This document shows positions 17,054 to 27,280 of a stretch of 64,000 nucleotides of DNA, in pieces. Made by a program: the position numbers and the translations under genes. The stretch covers positions 238,957 to 302,956 of the forward strand of contig NZ_JAMXMY010000011.1 of assembly GCF_024055795.1 (NCBI RefSeq). Reading direction: 5' to 3'. A model generated the notes under the pieces. It had not been told where the DNA came from, ran no database searches, and saw only the letters and a list, made by a program, of their open reading frames with translations. The DNA is from Actinoallomurus purpureus (lineage in GTDB: Bacteria > Actinomycetota > Actinomycetes > Streptosporangiales > Streptosporangiaceae). Position 1 is the first letter of the stretch. Every line of letters begins with the position of its first letter.

Positions 17054-17282
17054 GGAGGGTCTCGGCGCAGTCGCGCCGGAGATGAGACGGCCGTCACAGG
17101 CAGATTGCCGTTAACCGACTAGTCTTACCCTGAATCTGCCGGAATCATGCAGTCGGTTTTGGTGGAGATCACCGAAGACCGACCGGCCCGCCCGGGGCTT
17201 TGCCCCGCCGAGGCCCTGAGGCCGGTAGCCTTGTCAAGGTTACTGATCCACCTGCGAGCCGCGGAAGAGGGCGATCGCCGCC

Positions 17283-20200
17283 GTGTCGACCCAGTCGTCG
17301 CGATCCTCCGCCGACCTGAGCACTCCTGACTTCGGTCCTAATGAGTGGCTGGTCGACGAGTTGTACCAAAAGTACCTAGAAGACCCCAACTCGGTTGACC
17401 GAGCGTGGTGGAATTTCTTCGCCGACTACCAGCCGGACCGACCGTCCAAGGCTCCCGCCGGCGCCGACGGCTCGGCCGCGCCCCCCGCGGCTCCTCCCTC
17501 ACCCACGGCTCCCACCCCGAAGCAGGCGCCCGCCGCCGCCAAGCCCGCCGAGGCCGCGCCCGCGAAGAAGCCCGCGGCCGCCCCGCAGGTGCCCGGTGCC
17601 GAAGAGGTACGGCTGCGCGGCGTCGCCGCCCGCACGGTGACCAACATGGAGGCCAGCCTGGCCGTGCCGACCGCGACGAGCGTGCGCGCGGTCCCGGCCA
17701 AGCTGTTGATCGACAACCGTATCGTCATCAACAACCACCTCAAGCGCGGACGCGGGGGGAAGGTCTCCTTCACCCATCTGATCGGCTATGCCATCATCCG
17801 GGCGCTGCGGGCGATGCCGGAGATGAACGCCTCGTACGCCGAGGTGGACGGCAAGCCCACGCTGATCAAGCCAGAACACGTCAACTTCGGCCTCGCCATC
17901 GACCTGAAGAAGGACGACGGCCAGCGGCAGCTCGTGGTGCCCAACATCAAGGCCGCCGAGATCCTCGACTTCCGCCAGTTCTGGGCCGCTTACGAAGAGC
18001 TCGTGCGCAAGGCGCGGGGCAACAAGCTGACCATCGACGACTACGCCGGAACCACGATCAGCCTCACCAACCCGGGCACCATCGGCACGGTCCACTCCGT
18101 GCCGCGGCTCATGCCCGGTCAGGGCACGATCATCGGCGTCGGCGCGATGGAGTACCCCGCCGAGTACGCCGGCACCTCCGAGGAGGCGCTCGCCCGGCTC
18201 GGCATCAGCAAGGTCATGACGCTGACCTCGACGTACGACCACCGCATCATCCAGGGCGCCCAGTCGGGCGACTTCCTGCGCCGCGTGCACCAGCTGCTGC
18301 TCGGTGAGGGCGACTTCTACGACGAGATCTTCGAGGCGCTGCGGATCCCGTACGAGCCGGTCCGCTGGGTGCAGGACATCAGCGCCACCCACGAGGACGA
18401 CGTCGCCAAGGTCGCGCGGGTCCACGAGCTGATCCACGCCTACCGCGTGCGCGGTCACCTCATGGCCGACACCGACCCGCTGGAGTACACGCAGCGCCGC
18501 CACCCCGACCTCGACGTCCTCAAGCACGGCCTCACCCTCTGGGACCTCGAGCGCGAGTTCGCCACGGGCGGCTTCGGCGGCAAGCCGACGATGAAGCTCC
18601 GCGAAATCCTCGGCGTCCTGCGCAACTCCTACTGCCGCACCGTCGGCATCGAGTACATGCACATCCAGGATCCCAAGGAGCGGGCCTGGATCCAGGAGCG
18701 GGTCGAGGTCTCTCACGAGAAGCCCGACCCCGAGGAGCAGAAGCACATCCTCGGCCGGCTCAACACCGCCGAGGCGTTCGAGACCTTCCTGCAGACCAAG
18801 TTCGTCGGGCAGAAGCGCTTCTCGCTCGAGGGCGGCGAGTCGCTGATCCCGCTGCTCGACTCGGTCATCACCGCGGCCTCCCAGGATCACCTGGACGAGG
18901 TCGTCATCGGCATGGCCCACCGCGGCCGGCTGAACGTCCTGGCCAACATCGTCGGCAAGTCCTACGGCCAGATCTTCGGCGAGTTCGAGGGCAACCTCGA
19001 CCCGCGCAGCGCCCAGGGCTCCGGCGACGTCAAGTACCACCTCGGCGCCGACGGCGACTTCGTGGCCCGGGACGGCTCGAAGATCCGCACCTCGCTGGTG
19101 GCCAACCCGAGCCACCTCGAGACCGTCGACCCGGTCGCCGAAGGTGTCGTCCGCGCCAAGCAGGACCTGCGCGACGTCGGCGAGGGCGGTTTCACCGTCA
19201 TGCCGATCCTCATCCACGGCGACGCCGCGTTCGCGGGCCAGGGCGTCGTGGCCGAGACCCTCAACCTCTCGCAGCTGCGCGGCTACCGCACCGGCGGCAC
19301 CGTGCACGTCGTCGTGAACAACCAGGTGGGCTTCACCACCGCGCCGGAGTACTCCCGCTCCAGCGTCTACGCCACCGACGTGGCCCGGATGATCCAGGCG
19401 CCGATCTTCCACGTCAACGGCGACGACCCCGAGGCGTGCGCGCGCGTGGCCCAGCTCGCGTTCGAGTACCGCCAGACGTTCAACAAGGACGTCGTCATCG
19501 ACATGATCTGCTACCGGCGGCGGGGTCACAACGAGAGTGACAACCCGTCGTTCACGCAGCCGCTGATGTACGACATCATCGACGCCAAGCGGTCGGTCCG
19601 GAAGCTCTACACCGAGGCCCTCATCGGCCGCGGCGACATCACCGTCGAAGAGGCCGAGCAGGCGCTCCGCGACTACCAGCAGCAGCTGGAGCGGGTGTTC
19701 AGCGAGACCCGCGAGGCCACCAAACAGCAGCCGCCCGCGGGCTTCACCAAGCCCGACGTCGAGCGCATCCCGCTGGACCACGCGGGGGTCGGCACCGCCG
19801 TCTCCGACGAGACGATCAAGCGGATCGTCGACACGCAGCTCAACCTGCCGGAGGGCTTCACGCCGCACCCGCGCGTCCAGCCGCTGGTGGCCAAGCGCGC
19901 GCAGATGGTGGAAGAGGACGCGATCGACTGGGCGACCGGTGAGATGTTCGCGCTCGGGTCGCTGCTGATCGACGGCCGCCCGGTGCGCCTCGTCGGCCAG
20001 GACACCCGGCGCGGCACCTTCGGCCAGCGGCACGCCGTGCTCTTCGACCGCAAGACCGGCGAGGAATACACCCCGCTCAAGCAGTTCGGCAAGGGCATCT
20101 CGAAGTTCTACGTCCACGACTCGCTGCTGAGCGAGTACGCCGCGATGGGCTTCGAGTACGGCTACTCCATGACCCGCCCGGACGCGCTGGTCTGCTGGGA

Positions 20201-20942
20201 GGCGCAGTTCGGCGACTTCGCCAACGGCGCGCAGTCGATCCTGGACGAGTACGTCACCTCCGGCGAGCAGAAGTGGGGCCAGCGCTCCAGCGTGGTCCTG
20301 CTGCTGCCGCACGGCCACGAGGGCCAGGGCCCGGACCACACGTCCGCGCGCATCGAGCGTTACCTGCAGACCTGCGCGCAGGACAACATGACCGTGGCGC
20401 AGCCGACCACCCCGGCGAACTACTTCCACCTGCTGCGCTGGCAGGCGCTGTCGCCGCGGGAGAAGCCGCTGATCGTCTTCACGCCGAAGTCGCTGCTCCG
20501 GCTGAAGGCCGCCACGTCGGCCACCGCGGACCTCACCTCCGGGTCCTTCCAGCCGGTGCTCAGCGACCCGGCGCAGCTGGGCCAGGTTCGCCGCATCGTG
20601 CTCTCCAGCGGCAAGCTCTACTACGACTTGGACGCCGCCCGGCAGAAGTCGGGTGACACCTCGGTCGCGCTCATCCGCGTCGAGCGGCTCTACCCGCTGC
20701 CCGTCGACGAGATCAAGGCGGAGCTGGCCAAGTACCCGGCCGGCGCCGAGCTGGTCTGGGCACAGGAGGAGCCCGCCAACATGGGGGCGTGGCCCTTCAT
20801 GGCGCTGAAGCTGCCGCCGCACCTGGAGGGCCGGGAGCTCAAGCGGATCTCCCGCCGGGCGAGTTCCTCGCCCGCCGCCGGGTCCGCCAAGATCCACGCC
20901 CTGGAGCAGCAGGGCCTGGTCGCCGCGGTCTTCAGCGAGTAA
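17283..20942 (+). CDS. kgd: 2-oxoglutarate decarboxylase/dehydrogenase E1-E2 fusion
   Basis: A 1219-residue actinobacterial Kgd (OdhA/SucA type). It has an N-terminal segment ([20 protein letters not shown]), an Ala/Pro-rich linker (about 55-105), a dihydrolipoyl-succinyltransferase-like catalytic domain (about 110-350, with [15 protein letters not shown]), and the thiamine-diphosphate E1 domains (about 380-1215; [27 protein letters not shown]). It feeds the TCA cycle by decarboxylating 2-oxoglutarate, usually under GarA control in this group. The length matches mycobacterial Kgd. The GTG start at 17283 lies in a 229-nt gap after the serpin gene. Confidence 0.96.
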   Translation: MSTQSSRSSADLSTPDFGPNEWLVDELYQKYLEDPNSVDRAWWNFFADYQPDRPSKAPAGADGSAAPPAAPPSPTAPTPKQAPAAAKPAEAAPAKKPAAAPQVPGAEEVRLRGVAARTVTNMEASLAVPTATSVRAVPAKLLIDNRIVINNHLKRGRGGKVSFTHLIGYAIIRALRAMPEMNASYAEVDGKPTLIKPEHVNFGLAIDLKKDDGQRQLVVPNIKAAEILDFRQFWAAYEELVRKARGNKLTIDDYAGTTISLTNPGTIGTVHSVPRLMPGQGTIIGVGAMEYPAEYAGTSEEALARLGISKVMTLTSTYDHRIIQGAQSGDFLRRVHQLLLGEGDFYDEIFEALRIPYEPVRWVQDISATHEDDVAKVARVHELIHAYRVRGHLMADTDPLEYTQRRHPDLDVLKHGLTLWDLEREFATGGFGGKPTMKLREILGVLRNSYCRTVGIEYMHIQDPKERAWIQERVEVSHEKPDPEEQKHILGRLNTAEAFETFLQTKFVGQKRFSLEGGESLIPLLDSVITAASQDHLDEVVIGMAHRGRLNVLANIVGKSYGQIFGEFEGNLDPRSAQGSGDVKYHLGADGDFVARDGSKIRTSLVANPSHLETVDPVAEGVVRAKQDLRDVGEGGFTVMPILIHGDAAFAGQGVVAETLNLSQLRGYRTGGTVHVVVNNQVGFTTAPEYSRSSVYATDVARMIQAPIFHVNGDDPEACARVAQLAFEYRQTFNKDVVIDMICYRRRGHNESDNPSFTQPLMYDIIDAKRSVRKLYTEALIGRGDITVEEAEQALRDYQQQLERVFSETREATKQQPPAGFTKPDVERIPLDHAGVGTAVSDETIKRIVDTQLNLPEGFTPHPRVQPLVAKRAQMVEEDAIDWATGEMFALGSLLIDGRPVRLVGQDTRRGTFGQRHAVLFDRKTGEEYTPLKQFGKGISKFYVHDSLLSEYAAMGFEYGYSMTRPDALVCWEAQFGDFANGAQSILDEYVTSGEQKWGQRSSVVLLLPHGHEGQGPDHTSARIERYLQTCAQDNMTVAQPTTPANYFHLLRWQALSPREKPLIVFTPKSLLRLKAATSATADLTSGSFQPVLSDPAQLGQVRRIVLSSGKLYYDLDAARQKSGDTSVALIRVERLYPLPVDEIKAELAKYPAGAELVWAQEEPANMGAWPFMALKLPPHLEGRELKRISRRASSSPAAGSAKIHALEQQGLVAAVFSE

Positions 20943-20959
20943 CGGCCGCACCCGGCGCA

Positions 20960-20993
20960 CGGCGCTCCGCACGTTCGCGTGCGGGGCGCCGTT
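20960..20993 (+). terminator. Terminator after kgd
   Basis: A 15-bp stem (20960-20974 with 20979-20993, one G-U pair) is capped by a TTCG tetraloop, 17 nt after the kgd stop. There is no T tract. Confidence 0.75.
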
Positions 20994-21042
20994 CCGCTCC
21001 GGGCCGGGAAATGTCAGCACCGAGAGAACAGTTGCGAGAGGC

Positions 21043-21222
21043 ATGTACTTCACCGATCGGGGGATCGAGGAACTGGCCGACCGCCGGGGCGAGGAGGAGG
21101 TCTCCTTCGTCTGGCTGGCCGATCGGCTGAGGGAGTTCGTCGACCTCAACCCCGAGTTCGAGACGCCGGTCGAACGGCTCGCCACCTGGCTGGCGCGGCT
21201 GGGCGACGAAGACGACGACTGA
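21043..21222 (+). CDS. DUF6104-family small protein
   Basis: A 59-residue protein starting MYFTDRGIEELADRRGEEEV and ending in an acidic tail (LGDEDDD). The central EFVDLNPEFETPVERLATWLARL is the conserved DUF6104 pattern I recall from actinomycetes, where such short genes are common next to kgd. It has no membrane segment and no known function. A weak GAGAGG lies directly before ATG 21043. It is easy to miss because of its size. Confidence 0.8.
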   Translation: MYFTDRGIEELADRRGEEEVSFVWLADRLREFVDLNPEFETPVERLATWLARLGDEDDD

Positions 21223-21290
21223 CCCGCCTCAGGAGGGGCCGGCAGGGAGACGCCGGCGGCACGACGCACCTCCCCGTACGGCGACGTGAC

Positions 21291-21332
21291 GCGATACATC
21301 TTGACTTCCCACAAACACGACATATCTTGTTA
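21291..21332 (+). promoter_or_regulatory. Promoter with two putative PadR sites
   Basis: TTGACT (21301-21306) and TATCTT (21323-21328) form a -35/-10 pair with a 16-bp spacer. GCGATACATCTTGAC (21291-21305) covers the -35 box, and CGACATATCTTG (21318-21329) covers the -10 box. The two copies are alike and the first matches sites at 13356 and 63055. Autoregulation by the PadR protein of this operon is the natural reading. Confidence 0.65.
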
Positions 21333-21366
21333 GGAGCGAAACGTCCTGACGGAAGGGGATCGTGCC

Positions 21367-22173
21367 GTGGCGCGTTGGACCGTGGATGAGCCGACCACAC
21401 TCGACTTCGACGGCGTGGTCGCGCTCAGAGCCAACATCGTGGCAGGCAGCATCTCCATCCTGCCGAGCGACGACAGACCGACACTCCAGGTCGCCGAGAT
21501 CTCCGGCCAGCCCCTCGAAATCGTTCACGAGGCCGGCATGCTGGTCCTCAACCACAAGAGCGGCGGCTGGGACGGCGTCCTCAAGTGGCTGCAGAACACC
21601 CGCGGCCGGGTCGCCGTCACGATCACCGTTCCGCCCGACTGCCCGGTCACGCTGAACCTCGTCACCGCGAACGCGGTCGTCACCGGCCTGACCGGCCGGG
21701 TCTCGATCAAGACGGCCTCGGGCGACGTCACCCTCGACGGCGTCACCGGATCGATCGACGCGAACACCGCGGCCGGGGACATCGAGGCGCAGGGACTCGC
21801 GGGCACGGTGGCCTTCAAGTCGGTCTCCGGGAACCTCGCGCTGGCCGGAGGCAGCCTCGACCGGCTGACCGCGCACTCGGTCACCGGGAAGGTCACCACC
21901 GACGTCGACCTGCGCACCGGCGGCCACGCTCAGGTGAACACCGTCTCCGGCGAGGTGACCATGCGGCTTCCCGAGTCCACCTCCGCCAAGGTGACCCTCA
22001 ACTCCGTGACCGGCCGCGTCGACGCGGCGTTCCCTGAGCTCACCCGGCAGGACCGCCCGATGGGCAAGTACATCACCGGTACGCTCAACGACGGCGGGGC
22101 GTCCCTCGCCGTCAACTCGGTCTCCGGTGCCATCACGCTGCTCAGCCGGACGGATCCAGAGGAACTGACGTGA
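21367..22173 (+). CDS. DUF4097-family beta-repeat protein
   Basis: A 268-residue protein dominated by degenerate beta-strand repeats with alternating short hydrophobic and T/S/G residues (VSIKTASGDVTLDGVTGSID, VAFKSVSGNLALAGG, AQVNTVSGEVTM). This is the DUF4097 adhesin-like beta-helix pattern. There is no signal peptide or transmembrane helix. These genes typically pair with PadR regulators in actinomycetes; the role is unknown. The GTG at 21367 has GAAGGGG about 8 nt upstream. The padR gene follows after 31 nt. Confidence 0.85.
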   Translation: MARWTVDEPTTLDFDGVVALRANIVAGSISILPSDDRPTLQVAEISGQPLEIVHEAGMLVLNHKSGGWDGVLKWLQNTRGRVAVTITVPPDCPVTLNLVTANAVVTGLTGRVSIKTASGDVTLDGVTGSIDANTAAGDIEAQGLAGTVAFKSVSGNLALAGGSLDRLTAHSVTGKVTTDVDLRTGGHAQVNTVSGEVTMRLPESTSAKVTLNSVTGRVDAAFPELTRQDRPMGKYITGTLNDGGASLAVNSVSGAITLLSRTDPEELT

Positions 22174-22204
22174 TCGGCGAGCGAGTGAGGAGGGGGAGCG
22201 AGTA

Positions 22205-22918
22205 ATGAGCCCCGTGTTCGGTCATGGCCGGTTGCGGTTGTACCTGTTGAAGCTGCTCGAGGAGAGCCCGCGCCACGGCTATGAGGTCATCCGGCTGCTC
22301 CAGGACCGCTTCCTCGGCGTCTACTCACCCTCCCCCGGGACCATCTACCCGCGGCTGGCGAGGCTGGAAGAGGAGGGCCTGGTCACCCATGAGGTCGTCC
22401 AGGGCAAGAAGGTCTACCGCCTGACCGACGCGGGCCGCGCGGAGCTCGAGCGCCGGATGGACGAGCTCGCCGAGCTGGAAGAGGAGCTGACCGAATCCGT
22501 ACGCGACATCGCCCGCGAGGTCCAGGAGGACGTACGCGACACGGTGCGGTCGCTACGCGAGGAGCTCACCCAGGCCGCCCGCGACATGCGCAGGCAGGGC
22601 GCGACCGGCACGGCGCAGAACCTGAAGGAGACGACGCGGCGGCAGAAGGCGCAGTGGAAAGAGCAGAAGCGGGTGCTGAAGGAGGAGTGGCGGCACACCT
22701 GGGACGACGCCTGGGCGACCGCCACCGGCACCAGTGAGGACGCGGCCCGAGTCAAGCTCGACCGGGCGCTGCGGAAGTTCGTCGATGAGATCCACACCGC
22801 GGCGCGGGACGGCGTCGACGAGGAGCAGGTGGCAGCGGTGCGCGAACTGCTCGCCGAGACGTCCGCGCGGCTTCGCTCGGAGATCCTGGGCCAGGGCGAG
22901 CCGCACACCGGCCGGTGA
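22205..22918 (+). CDS. PadR-family transcriptional regulator
   Basis: A 237-residue regulator with an N-terminal PadR winged helix (LYLLKLLEESPRHGYEVIRLL, then SPSPGTIYPRLARLEEEGLV and GKKVYRLTDAGR), followed by a long charged, probably coiled-coil region (about 75-190) and a helical C-terminus. The tail is much longer than the classical PadR form. GGAGGGGG precedes ATG 22205. It is co-transcribed with the DUF4097 gene and probably represses it, plus other genes carrying the same site (inference). Confidence 0.88.
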   Translation: MSPVFGHGRLRLYLLKLLEESPRHGYEVIRLLQDRFLGVYSPSPGTIYPRLARLEEEGLVTHEVVQGKKVYRLTDAGRAELERRMDELAELEEELTESVRDIAREVQEDVRDTVRSLREELTQAARDMRRQGATGTAQNLKETTRRQKAQWKEQKRVLKEEWRHTWDDAWATATGTSEDAARVKLDRALRKFVDEIHTAARDGVDEEQVAAVRELLAETSARLRSEILGQGEPHTGR

Positions 22919-22921
22919 CGG

Positions 22922-23899
22922 TCAGGTCGTGAAGACGATCTTCCCGAACACGTCGCCGTCGATGATCGCGGCGAAGCCCTCGCGGGCCTCCCGCAGCGGG
23001 AGGGCACGGTCGATCCGCGGGCGCACCCCGGTCTTGTCGAGGAAACGCGCCAGCCGTACGAGCTGATCCCGGGTGCCCATCGTGGAGCCGACCACCGACA
23101 GCTGGAGAAAGAACACGCGGTTCAGCTCGGCCGGCGGCACCTGCCCGCTGGTCGCGCCGGACACGACGATCCGGCCGCCGGGGCGCAGTGCCTTCAGCGA
23201 GTGCGACCAGGTCGCCTGGCCGACGGTCTCCATGACCGCGTCGACCCGCTCGGGCAGCCGCGCCCCGGACTCGAACACCTGGTCCGCGCCCAGCTCGAGG
23301 GCGCGCTTGCGCTTGTCGTCGGTGCGGCTGGTCGCCCAGACGCGGTAACCGGCGGCCGATCCGAGGGCGATCAGCGCGGTGGCGACGCCGCCGCCCGCTC
23401 CCTGAACCAGAATCGTCGATCCCGGCTGCAGCCCGGCCTTGTCGAAGAGCATCCGGTAGGCGGTCAGCCACGCGGTCGGCAGGCAGGCCGCCTCCTCGAA
23501 CGACAGCGAGGCGGGCTTGGGCACCAGATTGCGGCGTGGCACCGCGACCTTCTCCGCGAACGTCCCGTCATAGGACTCCGACAGCAGGGACCGCTTCGGA
23601 TCGAGCGTCTCGTCACCCCCGCCCCGCTCCGGATCGCCGATCACCGAGTGGACGATCACCTCGTTGCCGTCCTCGTCGATCCCGGCCGCGTCGCAACCGA
23701 GGATGATCGGCAGCCGCTCTTCCCGGATTCCGACGCCGCGGAGGGTCCAGACGTCATGGTGGTTGAGCGCGGTCGCCTTGACGGTGACGGTCGTCCAGCC
23801 CTCGGGAACGGTGGGGTCGGGACGCTCCCCGAGCTCCAGGCCGGTCAGCGGATTGTCGGCATCAATGCGTGCGGCGGTGACGGCGAACATGGTTGGCAC
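22922..23899 (-). CDS. Zinc-independent MDR oxidoreductase (quinone-reductase-like)
   Basis: A protein of up to 325 residues in the medium-chain dehydrogenase superfamily. It has a GroES-like N-terminal half with ALNHHDVWTLRG and a Rossmann half with VQGAGGGVATALIALGSAAG. The structural zinc cysteines of true alcohol dehydrogenases are missing, pointing to a quinone reductase or enoyl reductase-like enzyme. The start is ambiguous: GTG 23899 or ATG 23890, neither with a good ribosome site. It converges on padR with 3 nt between the stops. Confidence 0.82.
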   Translation of the reverse strand: MPTMFAVTAARIDADNPLTGLELGERPDPTVPEGWTTVTVKATALNHHDVWTLRGVGIREERLPIILGCDAAGIDEDGNEVIVHSVIGDPERGGGDETLDPKRSLLSESYDGTFAEKVAVPRRNLVPKPASLSFEEAACLPTAWLTAYRMLFDKAGLQPGSTILVQGAGGGVATALIALGSAAGYRVWATSRTDDKRKRALELGADQVFESGARLPERVDAVMETVGQATWSHSLKALRPGGRIVVSGATSGQVPPAELNRVFFLQLSVVGSTMGTRDQLVRLARFLDKTGVRPRIDRALPLREAREGFAAIIDGDVFGKIVFTT

Positions 23900-23923
23900 T
23901 CTAACCCGCCGCTCAACGAGCGA

Positions 23924-24355
23924 TCAGTTGAGGGGATGCCGCCATCTCAATCCAGGGAAGCGACTGAAGCCCTTATCGGCGGTGATGAACTCGCATCCGT
24001 GCTCGATGGCCAAGGCCGCGTGATAGGCGTCCGGAACGGTGTTCCCCCTGGCCCCCGACTTCTCGCACAGCTCGGTAAAGATCACCCAGTTTCGGGGACC
24101 TGGCACGAGAGGCACGCAGTTCGAGCGGTCCCGGACGGCTGATGCGGCGGCCAATGCCATCGGAAGCGGCGTCGGATCCTTGTAGACGCGGGGGTTGGTC
24201 ACCACTCGGACGAATCCGCTGAGAGCGAGCTCCGATACTGCGAACGGCTCGGGACTGTCCATCATGGCGAACAGCCACGCACGGTATCGCTGATGCTCCG
24301 CCATGTCCGGCCGGTGAGCGTAGACGAGAACGTTGACGTCAACCAGCCGCATCAT
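23924..24355 (-). CDS. vapC: PIN-domain toxin (VapC family)
   Basis: A 143-residue PIN-domain ribonuclease. The acidic quartet is visible as Asp6 (LVDVNVLVYA), Glu42 (SELALSGFVRVVTN), Asp109 (VPDAYHAAL) and Asp127 (TADKGF). VapC toxins cut tRNA or rRNA when their antitoxin is degraded. The gene overlaps the antitoxin gene by 17 nt, so expression is coupled. The RNA target cannot be told from sequence. Confidence 0.9.
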   Translation of the reverse strand: MMRLVDVNVLVYAHRPDMAEHQRYRAWLFAMMDSPEPFAVSELALSGFVRVVTNPRVYKDPTPLPMALAAASAVRDRSNCVPLVPGPRNWVIFTELCEKSGARGNTVPDAYHAALAIEHGCEFITADKGFSRFPGLRWRHPLN

Positions 24356-24623
24356 GCGCTCGCATCCGGTAGTACTCCTCTTCGTCTTCGTACATGAGAG
24401 CCTTGAGGACGCGAGGATCGTTCAGGTCGATGTCGGGACTCGCCGGCCCGCTTCCCCCGTAGACGGGGAAGTCCACCGGCTCTGGTTCGGGCGTTCGCGC
24501 ACGCTGCAGCAATTGGCGCAGCGCGTCCTCGATTACCGAATTCAGGCTGCGATGGTGCTGTGCAGCGAACGCCTTGGCGTCCGCCAGTAGCTGATCGTCG
24601 ATCCGCACCGTTGTCCTCCGCAT
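24339..24623 (-). CDS. vapB: Ribbon-helix-helix antitoxin (VapB family)
   Basis: A 94-residue antitoxin. The N-terminal MRRTTVRIDDQLLADAKAFA is a ribbon-helix-helix DNA-binding segment, followed by a helical and acidic tail (YEDEEEYYRM) that should wrap the toxin. The ATG at 24623 gives a standard N-terminus, and the promoter elements upstream predict a transcript starting at about this codon. A perfect inverted repeat upstream is the likely autoregulatory operator. Confidence 0.87.
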   Translation of the reverse strand: MRRTTVRIDDQLLADAKAFAAQHHRSLNSVIEDALRQLLQRARTPEPEPVDFPVYGGSGPASPDIDLNDPRVLKALMYEDEEEYYRMRAHDAAG

Positions 24624-24642
24624 GCCTTCAGTGTCGGCAGCG

Positions 24643-24659
24643 TGACATAAAAATGTCAA
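24643..24659 (-). promoter_or_regulatory. vapBC promoter and inverted-repeat operator
   Basis: TGACAT-AAAA-ATGTCA (24643-24658) is a perfect 6-bp inverted repeat with a 4-nt spacer. Read leftward it overlaps a TTGACA -35 box (24659-24654). A GACACT box 18 nt downstream would start transcription at about the vapB ATG. Ribbon-helix-helix antitoxins typically bind such sites. Confidence 0.65.
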
Positions 24660-24714
24660 TGATCACAAGCGGTATCGGGAAGGTTACACTGCGCTTCCCG
24701 GAGAAGCGCGAAAG

Positions 24715-24752
24715 CCTCGGCCCGCACTCGCTCATGCGAGTGCGGGCCGAGG
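24715..24752 (-). terminator. Terminator after malic enzyme gene
   Basis: A perfect 16-bp stem (24715-24730 with 24737-24752) has a short loop, 17 nt beyond the malic-enzyme stop. No T tract is present on either side. Confidence 0.8.
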
Positions 24753-24768
24753 GCAACGGCGTACGGGG

Positions 24769-25953
<1,185 letters not shown>

Positions 25954-26227
25954 AGCGACCCCTGCTACTAGTGAGAAATACGGGCAGACGACCGCTTTTG
26001 CCTCCGGGTCAATGGACAGCACGGCCGTCTCTCGATGTACGGGGGTCACCCGTCGATCAATAGTCCCACACATCGATGCGGGTCCCAGTCAGGGGGGTGG
26101 CACGTTCGGGTCACGGCAGCGCCCGTTATCCATTCGTGTCATTGTTGATCACGTTCGAGGCGTGAGTAGGCCAAGATGTCGTCTGACTCCCCCCGTTCGT
26201 CCCTTACCTCCCCCCCGAGGAGGAGCA

Positions 26228-27118
26228 CTGCGTCCCCGCCCCCTCGCCCGCCGCCTGATCGCAACGGGCCTCACCGCGCTCACCGCGGCCTTCACGCTCT
26301 CGGCCTGCCAGGACTCCGATCCGGCCAGCGCGCTGGGCCGCGTCAAGAAGGCCGACAAGATCTTCATCGCGACCGACGCCCTGTACCCGCCCAACGAGTT
26401 CAAGCAGGGTGAGCAGATCGTGGGCTTCGACGTCGACCTGGGCACCGCCATCGCCAGGAAACTGGGCGTGAAGCCGGAGTTCCAGGACGTCAAATTCGAG
26501 TCGATCATGCCCGCCCTCAGCGAGGGCAAGTACGACCTCTCCCTCTCCTCCTTCACCGATACGAAAGAGCGGGAGAGCCGGCTGGATTTCGTCACGTACC
26601 TCTCAGCCGGCACGATGCTGCTGGTCCGTAAGGGCAACCCGAAACGCCTGCGCCCCGACGACCTGTCCCTGTGCGGCAAGCGGGTCGCCGTCGAGAAGGG
26701 CACGACACAGGAGGACGAACTCACCCCCGAGAGCGCGACGAAGCCGAACGCCGGATCACGCCGGGCCGCGTGCAAGAACGCCGGCCGGCCCGCTCCCATC
26801 GGCCTCTCGTTCGACGACCAGGCCGCCGCGAACGCGGCCCTGGCCAAGGGACGTGCCGACGGCGTGCTGGCCGACGCCCCTTCCGTCACCTACGGCGCGA
26901 AGCAGTCCGCCGGCCGCCTCGAAGTGTCCGGGCAGGCGTATGGCAACGCGCTCTACGGGATCGCGATCCCGAAGCACCATGACGACCTGCGGGGCGCGGT
27001 GTTCAAGGCGGTCAAGGAGCTGATGAACGACGGCGTCTACAAGCGCATCACCGAGAAGTGGGGGATCAGCGGCGGTGCCGTGACCGAGCCGAAGATCAAC
27101 GCCGCGCAGCCGACCTGA
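26228..27118 (+). CDS. Amino-acid ABC transporter binding lipoprotein 1, probable CTG start
   Basis: A 296-residue family-3 solute-binding protein (glutamate type). A Lys/Arg-rich signal peptide and lipobox LSAC place the lipid on Cys27. KADKIFIATDALYPPNEFKQ and GFDVDLGTAIARKLG are the conserved first strands. The best start is CTG 26228: GAGGAGG at 26217-26223 lies 4 nt upstream, and this codon aligns exactly with the GTG start of its neighbour paralogue, giving Cys27 in both. No ATG or GTG fits. It binds the amino acid for the permease/ATPase pair downstream. Confidence 0.88.
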   Translation: MRPRPLARRLIATGLTALTAAFTLSACQDSDPASALGRVKKADKIFIATDALYPPNEFKQGEQIVGFDVDLGTAIARKLGVKPEFQDVKFESIMPALSEGKYDLSLSSFTDTKERESRLDFVTYLSAGTMLLVRKGNPKRLRPDDLSLCGKRVAVEKGTTQEDELTPESATKPNAGSRRAACKNAGRPAPIGLSFDDQAAANAALAKGRADGVLADAPSVTYGAKQSAGRLEVSGQAYGNALYGIAIPKHHDDLRGAVFKAVKELMNDGVYKRITEKWGISGGAVTEPKINAAQPT

Positions 27119-27280
27119 GGCCCCCGCAGGCGGGCGTACGGCGCCGGATCGAAGATCAACGTCCGTTGCGGGATTGTTTCAAGGCAGTAATCGCACTTCG
27201 GACGGGGTTGCGCCAAGATGTCCTGCAACCACCGAGCAGTCAACCGGGGCGTTTCGCCCCGCAGTCTTGAGGAGGACGCC

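Noticed and set aside
17499..21323. A very long open frame on the minus strand opposite kgd (1274 codons)
   Set aside because: It is an antisense shadow of kgd produced by high GC at third positions. The predicted protein is low-complexity and matches no family, while kgd is unmistakable on the plus strand.
26176..26412. An ATG-started frame at the head of the first binding-protein gene
   Set aside because: It is in a different frame from the lipoprotein, lacks a ribosome site and ends early. The binding protein itself is read from CTG 26228.
27218..27280. ATG 27218 as the start of the second binding protein
   Set aside because: It is in frame but has no ribosome site. GTG 27281 has GAGGAGG at 5 nt and gives a normal signal peptide.
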